A stretch of DNA of 64,000 bases from the NCBI GenBank assembly GCA_963809965.1, contig CAWELU010000055.1, positions 33,793-97,792 on the forward strand, given 5' to 3'. The notes under the pieces are model-generated. The model did not search any database and had not been told where the DNA came from. It saw only the letters and a list, made by a program, of their open reading frames with translations. The position numbers and the translations under genes were made by a program. The stretch is from CAIWHR01 sp963809965 (GTDB taxonomy: Bacteria > Pseudomonadota > Gammaproteobacteria > Burkholderiales > Casimicrobiaceae). Every line of letters starts with the position of its first letter. Positions within the stretch are counted from its first letter, which is position 1. Shown piece after piece: positions 18,043-27,525 of the stretch.

Positions 18043-18981
18043 ATGCTGAGCTCTCTGCCACCCGCAGTGCGCGGAGTCATCGCCGCCACGCTGCTGGCGG
18101 CCAATACCCTCTTCTGGTGCAGCCTGTTGTTTTCGTTTGCCGTGATCAAGCTCGTCTTGCCGTTCAAGCCCGTGCGGTCGCGGGTGGACCGGATTCTCAA
18201 CGCCGTGGCGACCGGCTGGGTCGCCTGCAACAGCGGCTGGATGCGCCTTACGCAGCGCACGCAATGGGACGTGGCCGGCCTTGAGCAACTCGAGTACCGG
18301 GGCTGGTACATGGTCAACTGCAATCACCAGTCCTGGGTCGACATCCTGGTGCTGCAGCACCTGTTGAACCGTCGCATCCCGATGCTGAAGTTCTTTCTCA
18401 AGCGGCAGTTGATCTACGTGCCGGTCATGGGGCTCGCGTGGTGGGCGCTGGACTTTCCGTTCATGCGGCGGCATTCGGATGCCTATCTCCGGGCGCATCC
18501 GGAAAAGCGATTCCAGGATCTCGACGCGACGCGAGCGGCCTGCCGGAAGTTCGCACTGGTGCCGACGAGCGTCATGAACTTCGCGGAGGGCACGCGCTTC
18601 ACCCGCGCGAAGCATCGCGCGCAACATTCGCCCTACCGCCACCTGCTCAAGCCCAAGGCGGGGGCGCTTGCGCTGGCGCTGGGAGCGCTCGGCGACAAGT
18701 TCAGCTCGTTCCTCGACCTTACGATCGTCTATCCCGCGGGCGCGCCGACGTTCTGGCAGTTCCTTTGTGGCAACGTGCCGACCATTTCGGTCCGCGCGCG
18801 CAGCCTGCCGATCCCGGCGGAATTCTGCACGGGCGACTATCAGGCCGATCTTAGATTCCGCAAGACAGTCCAGCGCTGGCTCCAGGCGTTGTGGCAGGAG
18901 AAGGACGGGCAGATCGAAGCCCTGCTGCACGGCAGTCAGCGATTGAACGAGCGCAGGGTTTCCACGGAAGAAATCGGATGA
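18043..18981 (+). CDS. PlsC-type 1-acyl-glycerol-3-phosphate acyltransferase family protein
   Basis: A 312-residue inner-membrane protein. An N-terminal hydrophobic region (TLLAANTLFWCSLLFSFAVI) anchors it. The acyltransferase motifs are NHQSWVD (the HxxxxD catalytic pair) and FAEGTRFTR. Length and layout resemble the YihG/acyltransferase group of Enterobacteria rather than classic PlsC (about 240 residues). It lies on the same strand as paaK but 113 bases away and is probably unrelated to phenylacetate. The acyl acceptor is unknown. Confidence 0.82.
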   Translation: MLSSLPPAVRGVIAATLLAANTLFWCSLLFSFAVIKLVLPFKPVRSRVDRILNAVATGWVACNSGWMRLTQRTQWDVAGLEQLEYRGWYMVNCNHQSWVDILVLQHLLNRRIPMLKFFLKRQLIYVPVMGLAWWALDFPFMRRHSDAYLRAHPEKRFQDLDATRAACRKFALVPTSVMNFAEGTRFTRAKHRAQHSPYRHLLKPKAGALALALGALGDKFSSFLDLTIVYPAGAPTFWQFLCGNVPTISVRARSLPIPAEFCTGDYQADLRFRKTVQRWLQALWQEKDGQIEALLHGSQRLNERRVSTEEIG

Positions 18982-19092
18982 CGAGCGTCGTCGCGTTCGG
19001 CGGCCTCGCCTCGCGAGCGCTGCGAGTGACCGCATCGGCACTTGTATAGTGCCGTATCGATGTCGATAATGATCTGATGTCGGGAGGGGCAC

Positions 19093-20883
19093 ATGAGTGA
19101 GGATCGCGTCGAGCGCAGACTTGCCGCGATCTTGTCCGGCGATATTGTCGGCTACAGCCGGCTCATGGGCATCGACGAGGAAGGCACGCTTCGCCAGTTG
19201 AAGGGGCATCGCAAGGAGCTGGTCGATCCCAAGATCACCGAGTATCGCGGCCGGATCGTCAAGACGACCGGCGACGGGATGCTGGTGGAGTTCGTCAGCG
19301 TCGTCGATGCCGTGCGTTACGCCGTCGACATCCAGCGCGGCATGGCCGAGCGCACCGCCGACCTGTCCGAGGAAAAACGCATCAAGTTCCGCATCGGCAT
19401 CAACGTCGGCGACATCATCAGCGACGACAACGACATCTTCGGCGACGGCGTCAATGTGGCGGCACGGCTGCAGACGCTGGCCGAGCCGGGCGGAATCTGC
19501 GTGTCGCGCATGGTCCACGATCAGGTGCGCGACAAGCTCGGCTTCGCGTTCGAGGACATGGGCGAGCAGTCGGTCAAGAACATCGCGCGGTCCGTGCGCG
19601 CGTTTCGCGTCGAGACCGGTGCGTCGATCGGGATCTCGCCGCCCGCCCACGATATCGACGCTGTGCTCCGACGGCCTGCGGTCGCGGTCCTTCCATTCGA
19701 CAACCTGACGCACGATCCGGAGCAGGAGTATTTCGCCGACGGCCTGACCGAGGACATCATCACCGCGCTGTCGCACTGGCGGACTTTTCCGGTCATCGCG
19801 CGCAACTCGACATTCACGTACAAGGGGCGCCCGGCCAAGGTGCAGCAGATCGCGAGCGAGCTGGGCGCGAAGTACGTCATCGAGGGCTCGGTCCGCAAGG
19901 GCGGCAATCAGGTGCGGATCAACGTCCAGCTCATCGACGCGGCCAGCGGGCATCACGTCTGGGCGGAACGGTACGATCGCCGCATCGACGACATTTTCGA
20001 CGTGCAGGACGAGATCACCGAGCGGATCGCCTGCACCGTGGCACCGGAGCTCGAGCGGGCGGAGCGCCAGCGCTCGACGTCGAAACAGCCGAGCGACATG
20101 CAGGCATGGGATCTGTATCTGCGTGGCATGTCGTTGCTGCACGAGTTCTCGAAGAGCGGCAACCAGCGAGCACGGGAAATGTTCGAGCAGGCCTTGGCGC
20201 TCGATCCCACGTACAGCCGCAGCTGGACCGGCCTTGCCTACAGTCATTACCGGGACGCGTTCCTGGCCGTCACCGACGATCGCGACCAGGCGATCGCCAA
20301 GTGCGTCGAGGCCGCGCAACGCGCCCTGTCGCTGGATGACGGCGATGCGCTCGCGCATTTCGTGATGTCGCGCGGGCTGCAGCTGGCCGGGAAGAACGAG
20401 TCGGCACTGCGCGAGGCGAAACTGGCGGTCGAGCTCAATCCGAACGACTCCAGCGGTCACGCGTCGCTCGGCGCGTTGCTCGTCGCGACCGGTCATCCCG
20501 ACGAAGGCATCGAGGCGCTGGATCGAGCACTGCAATTGAGCCCGAAGGACCCGCGCGCACACATCTATCTGGCCCTGCAGAGCGGCAGCCATTTTGCCGC
20601 CGGCCGGTACGAAAAGGCGGCCGCATTTGCGAAGGAGGCGTTGAGCCGTCAGGCGGACGACCTCGCGGCGCGAATCCTCCTCGTGGCCAGTCTCGCCATC
20701 GCGGGGAACGCGGAGGAGGCGCAAGGCGCCCTCGCGCGCGGCCCGCAAATCGATCCGACGCGGCTCGACCGGCTTTGGGTGACCGATTGGCTCGGGCAGG
20801 CAGACCGCGAGCGGATCAAGGCGGGACTGCGGAAAGCGGGTTGGGACGGCGGAAACGGCTCGGCACGATCGGAAATAACCTGA
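19093..20883 (+). CDS. Class III adenylate/guanylate cyclase with TPR repeats
   Basis: A 596-residue protein. Residues 1-170 are a class III cyclase domain: AILSGDIVGYSRLM and VKTTGDGMLVEF carry the two metal-binding aspartates, and IFGDGVNVAARLQ is the dimer-interface helix. Residues about 190-330 match the TolB/FlgO-like segment common in these proteins (VLPFDNLTHDPEQEYFADGL), and about 340-560 are TPR repeats. No membrane segment is seen, so it is probably cytoplasmic. The RBS GGGAGGGG is strong. The product is probably cAMP; an exact match to the CRP consensus lies at 61028-61043 of this window. Confidence 0.88.
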   Translation: MSEDRVERRLAAILSGDIVGYSRLMGIDEEGTLRQLKGHRKELVDPKITEYRGRIVKTTGDGMLVEFVSVVDAVRYAVDIQRGMAERTADLSEEKRIKFRIGINVGDIISDDNDIFGDGVNVAARLQTLAEPGGICVSRMVHDQVRDKLGFAFEDMGEQSVKNIARSVRAFRVETGASIGISPPAHDIDAVLRRPAVAVLPFDNLTHDPEQEYFADGLTEDIITALSHWRTFPVIARNSTFTYKGRPAKVQQIASELGAKYVIEGSVRKGGNQVRINVQLIDAASGHHVWAERYDRRIDDIFDVQDEITERIACTVAPELERAERQRSTSKQPSDMQAWDLYLRGMSLLHEFSKSGNQRAREMFEQALALDPTYSRSWTGLAYSHYRDAFLAVTDDRDQAIAKCVEAAQRALSLDDGDALAHFVMSRGLQLAGKNESALREAKLAVELNPNDSSGHASLGALLVATGHPDEGIEALDRALQLSPKDPRAHIYLALQSGSHFAAGRYEKAAAFAKEALSRQADDLAARILLVASLAIAGNAEEAQGALARGPQIDPTRLDRLWVTDWLGQADRERIKAGLRKAGWDGGNGSARSEIT

Positions 20884-20917
20884 CTGCTGGGGGCTCGCGT
20901 TTCGCCGCTGCGCCTCG

Positions 20918-22279
20918 TCAACCGCGTACGGCATCCCAAACCAGGCGTGCCTCGAACCCCGTGTTCGTGCCCGGAACAGGGCTAGACAGAACGAGCTTCG
21001 CGCCCATCCGGCGTGCCAGCGTCTCGACGATGGACAGGCCGAGACCGGCACCGCCTCCGGCCGCGCCCGTGCCCCGCGCAAATCGCTTGATGAGCGGCGT
21101 GATGTCGCCACCCGGAACACCGGGGCCGTCGTCGATGACGGCCAGCGTCGCCGTGCCACGCCCGCTGGCGCAGACGAGTCGGATGCAGGTTCCGCCCGAA
21201 CCGTGGACCAGCGCATTCTCGACCAGATTGCGCAAGGCGAGACCCACCGCGTCGAGATCGCCGCGCACTCGTGCGGGCGTGGCTTCACCCACGATACGCC
21301 GCCCGCGCAACCGCGCATCGTGTTCGAATTCACCCACGGTGAGCTGCACGACCCGGGCGAGATCGACCCACTCGTCCGCGAGCGGCTGGGCGCCCTCGGC
21401 GCGCGCCAGCGCGAGCAATCGCTCGGCCAGCCGCGCAAGACGGGCGAGTGCACCCACCAGAGCGTCGGCACGCTCCTTCACCGCCGTCCCTTCCGCCGTC
21501 GCCGCGAGCAGCTGCGCCTGCGCCAATGCGGCGGCGATCGGTGTCCGGATCTCGTGCGCGCTGTTGTAGGTGAAGCTGCGCTCGGCCTCGAGCGCGGCGG
21601 CGAGCCGGGCGAGCAGATCGTTCGTGGCCTCGACGGCCGGTCGCATCTCGGTGACCACGCCGTCCAGGGGGAGCAGGCCCAGCGCCTGCGGGTCCTGTCG
21701 CGAAACGGCTCCCGCGGTCCGCTGCACCTGTTGCACGAGTGAGCGCGAGGCGCGAAACACGATCCACGCGGCGAACGCGAGCACGGCCGCTAGCGGCAAC
21801 ATGAGCCACACCAGCGCGTGAACGAGCGCGCCGCGGCGCTCGGCGAGCGGATCGGCGAGCTGCACGAAGCGCTTGTTCACCGGGTCGGACAGCGTTACGA
21901 CGCGCCACTCGCCAGCGTCGGCGAGCCCTTCGCGCAAAGGCACGGCAAGGAGGGCGGGCGCCGCATTCGCGGAGTGGAGCAGGACCCGTCCCGACGCATC
22001 GCGAATCTGGTAGACAAACCGCTCATGCGTATTGCCGGCAATGGCGGGCGGCCTCGAGTCGCCGAGCACCGCAGCCGTGACCAGGAGATCCTCGTGATAG
22101 CGCACCAGCGACATCACGATCGCAGCGCTCTCCTGCAGCTCGTCGTCCGACTTCTCGTCGATCAATCGCTTCAGGACAAAGCCGCTGCCGATCACACCCG
22201 CGAGCCAGAGCAGCGTCAATCCGACGAGCAGGCTGCGGGTCAGCGCCCGGGTCACCGAACCGGCGCCCTTGAACGTCAT
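20918..22279 (-). CDS. Sensor histidine kinase
   Basis: A 453-residue membrane kinase. Transmembrane segments near residues 10-35 (SLLVGLTLLWLAGVIGSGFVL) and 165-190 (ALVWLMLPLAAVLAFAAWIVF) flank a periplasmic sensor of about 125 residues. The H-box is NSAHEIRTPIAA, the N-box NLVENALVHGSGG, and the G-boxes DDGPGVPGG and GGGAGLGLSIVE. Its ATG overlaps the response regulator stop by four bases (ATGA). The layout resembles the QseC/PmrB group. The signal is unknown. Confidence 0.9.
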   Translation of the reverse strand: MTFKGAGSVTRALTRSLLVGLTLLWLAGVIGSGFVLKRLIDEKSDDELQESAAIVMSLVRYHEDLLVTAAVLGDSRPPAIAGNTHERFVYQIRDASGRVLLHSANAAPALLAVPLREGLADAGEWRVVTLSDPVNKRFVQLADPLAERRGALVHALVWLMLPLAAVLAFAAWIVFRASRSLVQQVQRTAGAVSRQDPQALGLLPLDGVVTEMRPAVEATNDLLARLAAALEAERSFTYNSAHEIRTPIAAALAQAQLLAATAEGTAVKERADALVGALARLARLAERLLALARAEGAQPLADEWVDLARVVQLTVGEFEHDARLRGRRIVGEATPARVRGDLDAVGLALRNLVENALVHGSGGTCIRLVCASGRGTATLAVIDDGPGVPGGDITPLIKRFARGTGAAGGGAGLGLSIVETLARRMGAKLVLSSPVPGTNTGFEARLVWDAVRG

Positions 22280-22959
22280 CCGTTCGCCTCGTCCTCGCCA
22301 TTGCCCGCCGCTCCCCAACGGTAGCCGACCCCGCGAACGGTCCGGATCGAATCGCGGCCGAACTTGCGGCGCAGACGGGACACGTAGACCTCCACGACGT
22401 TGCTCAGGGTTCCGTTGTCGAACGTGTACAGCGCATCTTCCAGCTGGCGACGACTCAGGATGCGCCGCGGGTGCTCGGCAAACGCGACCACCAGCGCGTA
22501 TTCGCGGGCCGTGAGCTCGACGGGATGCCCCGCGAGCATGACCTCGCGCGAAACCGGATCGATCGTAACGGACCCGAGCTCGATCTGCGGCGAGTGCCGA
22601 CCGGCGCGTCGCCGGACCAGCGCCCGCAGCCGGGCGGCGAGCTCCGGCAGATCGAACGGTTTGACGAGGTAATCGTCGGCGCCCGCATCGAGCCCGCGAA
22701 CCCGGTCGGACAACCGATCCTGCGCCGTGAGGATCAACACCGCGGATGGGTCGGCCTGCCGGAAGACCAGGGGCAGCAGCGCGAGGCCGCTGCCGTCGGG
22801 CAAACCCAGGTCGAGCACGACCACCGCATAGTGTCCGGGAAAGCACGCGCGCGCGGCCGCGAGCGTCGAAACGTGATCCACCACGCACGCGTCCCGAGTC
22901 AGGTAGTCGCGGATGGCGGATCCGAGAATCGGGTCGTCCTCGACGAGAAGAATCCGCAT
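22276..22959 (-). CDS. OmpR-family response regulator
   Basis: A 227-residue protein: receiver domain with DDP near the N terminus, phospho-acceptor in VVLDLGLPDGSG and the conserved lysine in DDYLVKPFDL, then a winged-helix C-terminal domain ending TVRGVGYRWG. The start could be the ATG at 22959 (MRILLVEDD) or 22977 (six residues longer); neither has a strong ribosome-binding site. Forms an operon with the kinase. A perfect inverted repeat at 22998-23018, just upstream, may be part of its promoter. Confidence 0.9.
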   Translation of the reverse strand: MRILLVEDDPILGSAIRDYLTRDACVVDHVSTLAAARACFPGHYAVVVLDLGLPDGSGLALLPLVFRQADPSAVLILTAQDRLSDRVRGLDAGADDYLVKPFDLPELAARLRALVRRRAGRHSPQIELGSVTIDPVSREVMLAGHPVELTAREYALVVAFAEHPRRILSRRQLEDALYTFDNGTLSNVVEVYVSRLRRKFGRDSIRTVRGVGYRWGAAGNGEDEANG

Positions 22960-23302
22960 GGTCCGAGCGTACGACATTCGGGCAATGCCGGAAAGATGAT
23001 GCGACCGCTTGTCGCATCGTCGGACAGTCTCATCGCCGGGGCCCAGCCACGATTCGGTTCCAGCCCCGTCCCGCGACCCGGCTCCACGGTGTCGGTGCGC
23101 CCTCAACTCCGCAAGACCCTGCGCGGAAAAGCACCGACACGCGGACGATGACGCGCGGTCTCCGGTAAAGTGCGAGAAAATCCGGCTCGCGGGTCCTGAG
23201 CGTCCCGCGAGCGCCGGGTGGGTCGGAGTCCTTCGCCGGATTCGCCTATGTGTCGGAACCGGACGGCTGCGCATTTGTTACGCCGAATTGCGGAGAATGC
23301 GA
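22960..23302. other. Intergenic region between the two-component system and a lipoprotein gene
   Basis: About 340 bases between divergent genes. It contains the inverted repeat GATGCGAC-N5-GTCGCATC (22998-23018), and otherwise nothing I can assign. Confidence 0.5.
22998..23018. promoter_or_regulatory. Inverted repeat upstream of the response regulator gene
   Basis: GATGCGAC (22998-23005) and GTCGCATC (23011-23018) are perfect 8-base arms with a 5-base spacer, 21-41 bases upstream of the possible start at 22977. The arrangement fits an operator; OmpR-family proteins more often use direct repeats, so the ligand is uncertain. Confidence 0.4.
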
Positions 23303-23611
23303 GTGCACCAACGGTCACTGATTCTGACGGTTTCGGCAGCTTTGATGGTGACCGGGTGTGCATCGGGGCCGTCATTCCTCGACGCCGCGCAGGCCGACGC
23401 CGTGCAGGAGGCGCAGCGACGAGCGCAGGCCGAGCTCGGCTGCGAATCCGGAACAGGACAGGTGACGGCACGCGAGACCCTCAACACGCCCCCACCGCAA
23501 CGAGTTGCCTACGAGGTTCTGGTCACGGGCTGCGGGCAACGCCGGACGTTCGTCGTCCAGTGTACGAAAGGCGCGGGCTGCTATACCGGCGCCGGGCGCG
23601 CGGCACAATAG
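23303..23611 (+). CDS. Small lipoprotein, unknown function
   Basis: A 102-residue protein with a lipoprotein signal: SLILTVSAALMVTGCASG, with the lipobox cysteine near residue 20. The mature part has four further cysteines (ELGCESG, VTGCGQ, VQCTKGAGCY). The GTG at 23303 is preferred because GGAG lies seven bases upstream; an ATG at 23297 is too close to that site. No family recognised. Divergent from the two-component system. Confidence 0.65.
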   Translation: MHQRSLILTVSAALMVTGCASGPSFLDAAQADAVQEAQRRAQAELGCESGTGQVTARETLNTPPPQRVAYEVLVTGCGQRRTFVVQCTKGAGCYTGAGRAAQ

Positions 23612-23706
23612 CGGACGAATTCGTGCAGCTGCGCGGTACATTAGCCGTACGGACCCCATGGCGGGGTGGGATCGGGACGAGCTCCGGAGATTGAGGCCAG
23701 CGCACG

Positions 23707-25864
23707 GTGGAAGTCTCGTTCAGCAAGGAAGTCGAGATGCTGCGCCGCGGGCAGGGCGAGGTGTTTCACGGCGAGGGCATCCTCGCCATCACCAAGGCGC
23801 TGCTGCAATCCGGCGTCGCCTATGTAGGCGGTTACCAGGGCGCGCCCGGTCTCACACCTGCTCGACGTGCTGGTGCAGGCGAAGGACTATCTCGACCCAG
23901 TTGGGTGTGCACGTCGAGGCCTGCGCGAACGAGGCCTCCGCCGCGGCGATGCTGGGCGCATCGATCCACTATCCGCTGCGCGGCGCCGTGACGTGGAAGT
24001 CGATCGTCGGCACGAATGTCGCCGCCGACGCGCTGTCGAATCTCGCATCGCCGGGCGTAATGGGCGGCGCGCTCGTCGTGATCGGCGAGGACTACGGCGA
24101 GGGCGCCAGCGTGATCCAGGAGCGCACCACCGCGTACGCGCTCAAGTCATCGCTCATCCTGCTCGATCCGCGGCCGGAACTCGGACACATGGTGCGGATG
24201 GTCGAGGATGGCTTCGCGATGTCGGAGGCGGCAAATACACCGGTGATGCTGCAATTGCGCATCCGCGCCTGCCACGTCCGGGGCAGCTTTGCCTGCAAGG
24301 ACAACGTGGCGCCGGCGATTTCGCATCGGCACTTGCTCGAAGCGCCTGCCGCGTTCGATTACGGGCGGCTTTCGCATCCGCCTTCCACGTTCCGCCACGA
24401 GAAGCTCAAGACCGACGAACGCTTGCCCGCCGCCCGCCGCTTTGTCGTCGAGCACGGCTTGAACGAGGTCTTCGGCGGCCATCGCGACGACCTGGGTCTC
24501 ATCGTTCAGGGGGGGCTTTACAACTCGCTCGTCCGTGCGCTCCAGCAACTCGGGCTCGCCGACGCGTTCGGGGAGAGCGCGTTGTCGATGCTGGTGCTGA
24601 ACGTCACCTATCCGCTCGTGCCGGAACAGGTCGCGGACTTCTGCCGGGGCAAGCGCGCGGTGCTGGTGGTCGAAGAGGGTCAGCCGGATTTCATCGAGCA
24701 GGAGATCCTGGCGATCCTCTCCCGGCGGAAGTCCGGCACGCGCGATCGCGGGAAAGGACGTGCTGCCGATGGCCGGGGAATATACGGTCGAGGCGATCGC
24801 GCGAGGCATGGTGGCATTCGTCGCGCGTCACGCACCGGAACTGTCGCACGACGCCGGCCGCTGCCTGGCTCGATGCAACGGCGGCGAGGCGCGATGCGGT
24901 GGCTGCCCAACTGGCCGCACCGTTGCCGCCCCGACCACCCAACTTCTGCATCGGCTGTCCGGAGCGGCCCGTGTTCGCCGCGTTGAAGCTCCTGCAGCAG
25001 GACATCGGACGCCTCCACATTGCGGCGGACATCGGCTGCCACTCGTTCGCGTCGTTCGAGCCGTTCAATTCCGGCCACACGATCCTGGGCTACGGGATGA
25101 GCCTCGCGAGCCGGGCCGGCGTCACTCCGGTCATGCAGCGCCGGACGCTCGCGATCATGGGCGACGGCGGCTTCTGGCACAACGGTCTGGTCAGCGGCGT
25201 GCAGTCGGCCCTGTTCAACGGCGACGACGCGGTGCTGATCATTCTGAAGAACGGCTACACGTCGGCGACCGGCACGCAGGAAATCATCTCGACGCCGGAC
25301 GACGCGTCGAAGGCGCAGGCGAGCGATCCGGGCGCGAGCCTCGTCCACCACAACGTCGCGATCGAGCGCACGCTGAAGGCGATCGGCGTCAAGTGGCTGA
25401 AGAGCGTGGACAGTTACCGCGTCGACGAGATGCGCCGAGTGCTGGAAGAAGCTTTCAGCACCGGCTTTACCGGACTCAAGGTCATCATTGCCGAGGGCGA
25501 GTGCCAGCTCGAGCGGCAACGGCGCGTGCGACCGTGGCGGGCGAGCATGCAAAAGGCGGGCAAGCGCACGGTTCGGGTGAAATACGGCGTCGACGAGGAC
25601 ACCTGCTCCGGCGATCATTCGTGCATCCGGCTCTCGGGATGTCCGACGCTGTCGGTGAAGGACAGCTCCGATCCGCTGAAGGTCGATCCGGTCGCGACGG
25701 TGCTCGACGGATGCGTCGGCTGCGGACTGTGCGGCGAAAACGCGCACGCGGCGACGCTCTGCCCGTCGTTCTATCGCGGCGAAGTGATCCACAACCCGCA
25801 CTGGCGCGATCGCCTGGGTGCCGGAATCCGCAGTGCGTTGATCGGCGTTCTCCAGCCGAAGTAG
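23707..25864 (+). CDS. iorA: Indolepyruvate ferredoxin oxidoreductase alpha subunit IorA (frameshifted)
   Basis: About 717 residues. It has the N-terminal pyrimidine-binding domain of 2-oxoacid oxidoreductases (GGYQGAP, VEACANEASAAAMLGASIHY) and the thiamine-diphosphate binding IMGDGGFWHNGL in the second half. At the C terminus is a two-cluster ferredoxin segment: CSGDHSCIRLSGCPTL and DGCVGCGLC. Four extra bases (near 23848, 23900, 24738 and 24865) break the frame between conserved blocks. IorAB converts arylpyruvates (indole-, phenyl-, 4-hydroxyphenylpyruvate) to aryl-acetyl-CoA with reduction of ferredoxin. The GTG at 23707 or ATG at 23737 (GGAA upstream) is the start. This gives a direct route from phenylalanine to phenylacetyl-CoA for the Paa pathway. 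Confidence 0.87.
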
Positions 25865-25875
25865 CGGAAGACCCG

Positions 25876-27441
25876 ATGGCGCGGCCCATTACCATCCTGA
25901 TCGCCGCGCTCGGCGGCGAAGGCGGCGGAGTGCTCGCCGAGTGGCTGGTTTCCGTTGCAACGCAGGCGGGCTACCCCGTGCAGAGCACGTCGATCCCCGG
26001 CGTCGCACAACGCACCGGCGCGACGACCTATTACGTCGAGATCTATCCCGAACCGGTCGCCACGCTCGGCGGACGCCGGCCGGTCTTGAGCCTGCTGCCG
26101 GTCCCGGGTGCCATCGACCTCGTCGTCGCCTCCGAGTTGCTCGAGGCGGTGCGCACCGTCCAGAGCGGGATGGTGAGTCCCGATCGGACGCTGCTGATCG
26201 CGTCGGTCAGCCGCACGCTGACCACGACGGAAAAGTTGGCGCTGGGCGATGGGCGCTTCGATTCGGCGGCACTCCTAGACGTGGCACGCAGAAACAGTCG
26301 CGAGCTCCGCGCTCTCGACCTCGAGGCGATCGCGCGCGACGCCGGGACGGTGGTAAGCGCCGTGATGTACGGTGCGATTGCGGCGAGCGGTGTGCTGCCT
26401 TTCGCACGCGAAGCGTTCGAGGCGGTGATCCGCGAGTCCGATCGCGGCGTCGAGGCGAGCCTCACCGGATTCGCCAGGGCATGGGACGCGATGCAGACTG
26501 CCGCGATTCGTCCGCCGCAGGAACGGAAGGCGAGTGCAGCGCCGCCAACCGCGTCTGCACTGCCGGAGCGCATCAATGCGACGTTTCCTTCGCCCGTGCA
26601 GGGGATTGTCGGCATCGGCCACGCACGGCTCGTCGAGTATCAGGACCGCAATTACGCGGAGCTGTATCTCGATCGGTTGAGCCGCGTGCTCGAAGCCGAG
26701 CGCGCGATCGATGGCCAGGGCGTCCACGCCTTTGCGTTGACGCACGAGAGCGCACGCTTCCTCGCGCTTTGGATGGCCTTCGACGACATCGTGCGCGTGG
26801 CCGACCTCAAGTGCCGCGCGAGCCGATTCGCGCGCGTGCGGCACGAAGTCGCCGCGGGCAACGGTGACATCGTGCGCATCGTCGACTACCTCAAGCCGGG
26901 GCTGCCGGAGTTCTCGTCGCTGCTGCCTGCCGTGTTCGCGCGCCGCCTCGCCGGATGGGACCGCCGCCGCCGGGCGCGCGGCAAGGCGCCGCTTTCGTTT
27001 GCCCTCACCTTGCGCACCGACAGTGTGTGGGGCTTCGCGACGTTGCGGACCATGGCCGGCCTGCGCTGGCTGCGACGGCACGGTACGCGCTTCGCGCAGG
27101 AGCAGGCACTCATCGAGCGCTGGCTCGAGGCGATCGTGGCCGCGGCGCGCGAGGACTGGCAGTGCGGTTTCGAGATCGCGCTTTGCGGCCGCCTGATCAA
27201 GGGTTATGGCGCGACCAACCAGCGTGGCAAGGAAAACCTGATCTGGATCATCGACCGCCTGGCGGCCGAGGGCACATTCGCGACGGTCGAGCAACGCGGG
27301 CAAGCGATCCGCGAGGCGCGGGAAGCTGCGTTGGCGGACGATGCCGGGACTGCGCTCGATCGGGCGCTGCTGCGCCACGGCGTCGCGGCGCGGCCGGCCA
27401 AGGCGCAGCCGATCGTATGGGCGCGGCGCCCGCCTGCGTGA
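25876..27441 (+). CDS. iorB: Indolepyruvate oxidoreductase beta subunit IorB (long form)
   Basis: A 521-residue intact protein. Residues 1-190 are the gamma-type domain of the 2-oxoacid oxidoreductase family (AALGGEGGGVLAEWL, STSIPGVAQRTGATTYYVE). The remaining 300 residues are a C-terminal extension (DUF6537-like) found in the long IorB of proteobacteria, with GYGATNQRGKENL near the end. It begins 12 bases after iorA, so they form an operon. Confidence 0.87.
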   Translation: MARPITILIAALGGEGGGVLAEWLVSVATQAGYPVQSTSIPGVAQRTGATTYYVEIYPEPVATLGGRRPVLSLLPVPGAIDLVVASELLEAVRTVQSGMVSPDRTLLIASVSRTLTTTEKLALGDGRFDSAALLDVARRNSRELRALDLEAIARDAGTVVSAVMYGAIAASGVLPFAREAFEAVIRESDRGVEASLTGFARAWDAMQTAAIRPPQERKASAAPPTASALPERINATFPSPVQGIVGIGHARLVEYQDRNYAELYLDRLSRVLEAERAIDGQGVHAFALTHESARFLALWMAFDDIVRVADLKCRASRFARVRHEVAAGNGDIVRIVDYLKPGLPEFSSLLPAVFARRLAGWDRRRRARGKAPLSFALTLRTDSVWGFATLRTMAGLRWLRRHGTRFAQEQALIERWLEAIVAAAREDWQCGFEIALCGRLIKGYGATNQRGKENLIWIIDRLAAEGTFATVEQRGQAIREAREAALADDAGTALDRALLRHGVAARPAKAQPIVWARRPPA

Positions 27442-27447
27442 GGACGG

Positions 27448-27465
27448 GGGAACTGGCGCGTTCCC
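27448..27465. terminator. Weak hairpin after iorB
   Basis: GGGAAC (27448-27453) pairs with GTTCCC (27460-27465) around a 6-base loop, directly after the iorB stop. No U-tract follows, so intrinsic termination is doubtful. Confidence 0.25.
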
Positions 27466-27525
27466 GCCGGCGATCGGTTACCATTTACGGCTGCCGCGCG
27501 CGCGGATCCTCCCCCGGTACCTCCC

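Noticed and set aside
17701..21471. Very long open frame on the minus strand (over 1,200 codons)
   Set aside because: It lies antisense to well-supported genes (paaK, acyltransferase, cyclase) and shows no family text. Long antisense frames are expected at this GC content.
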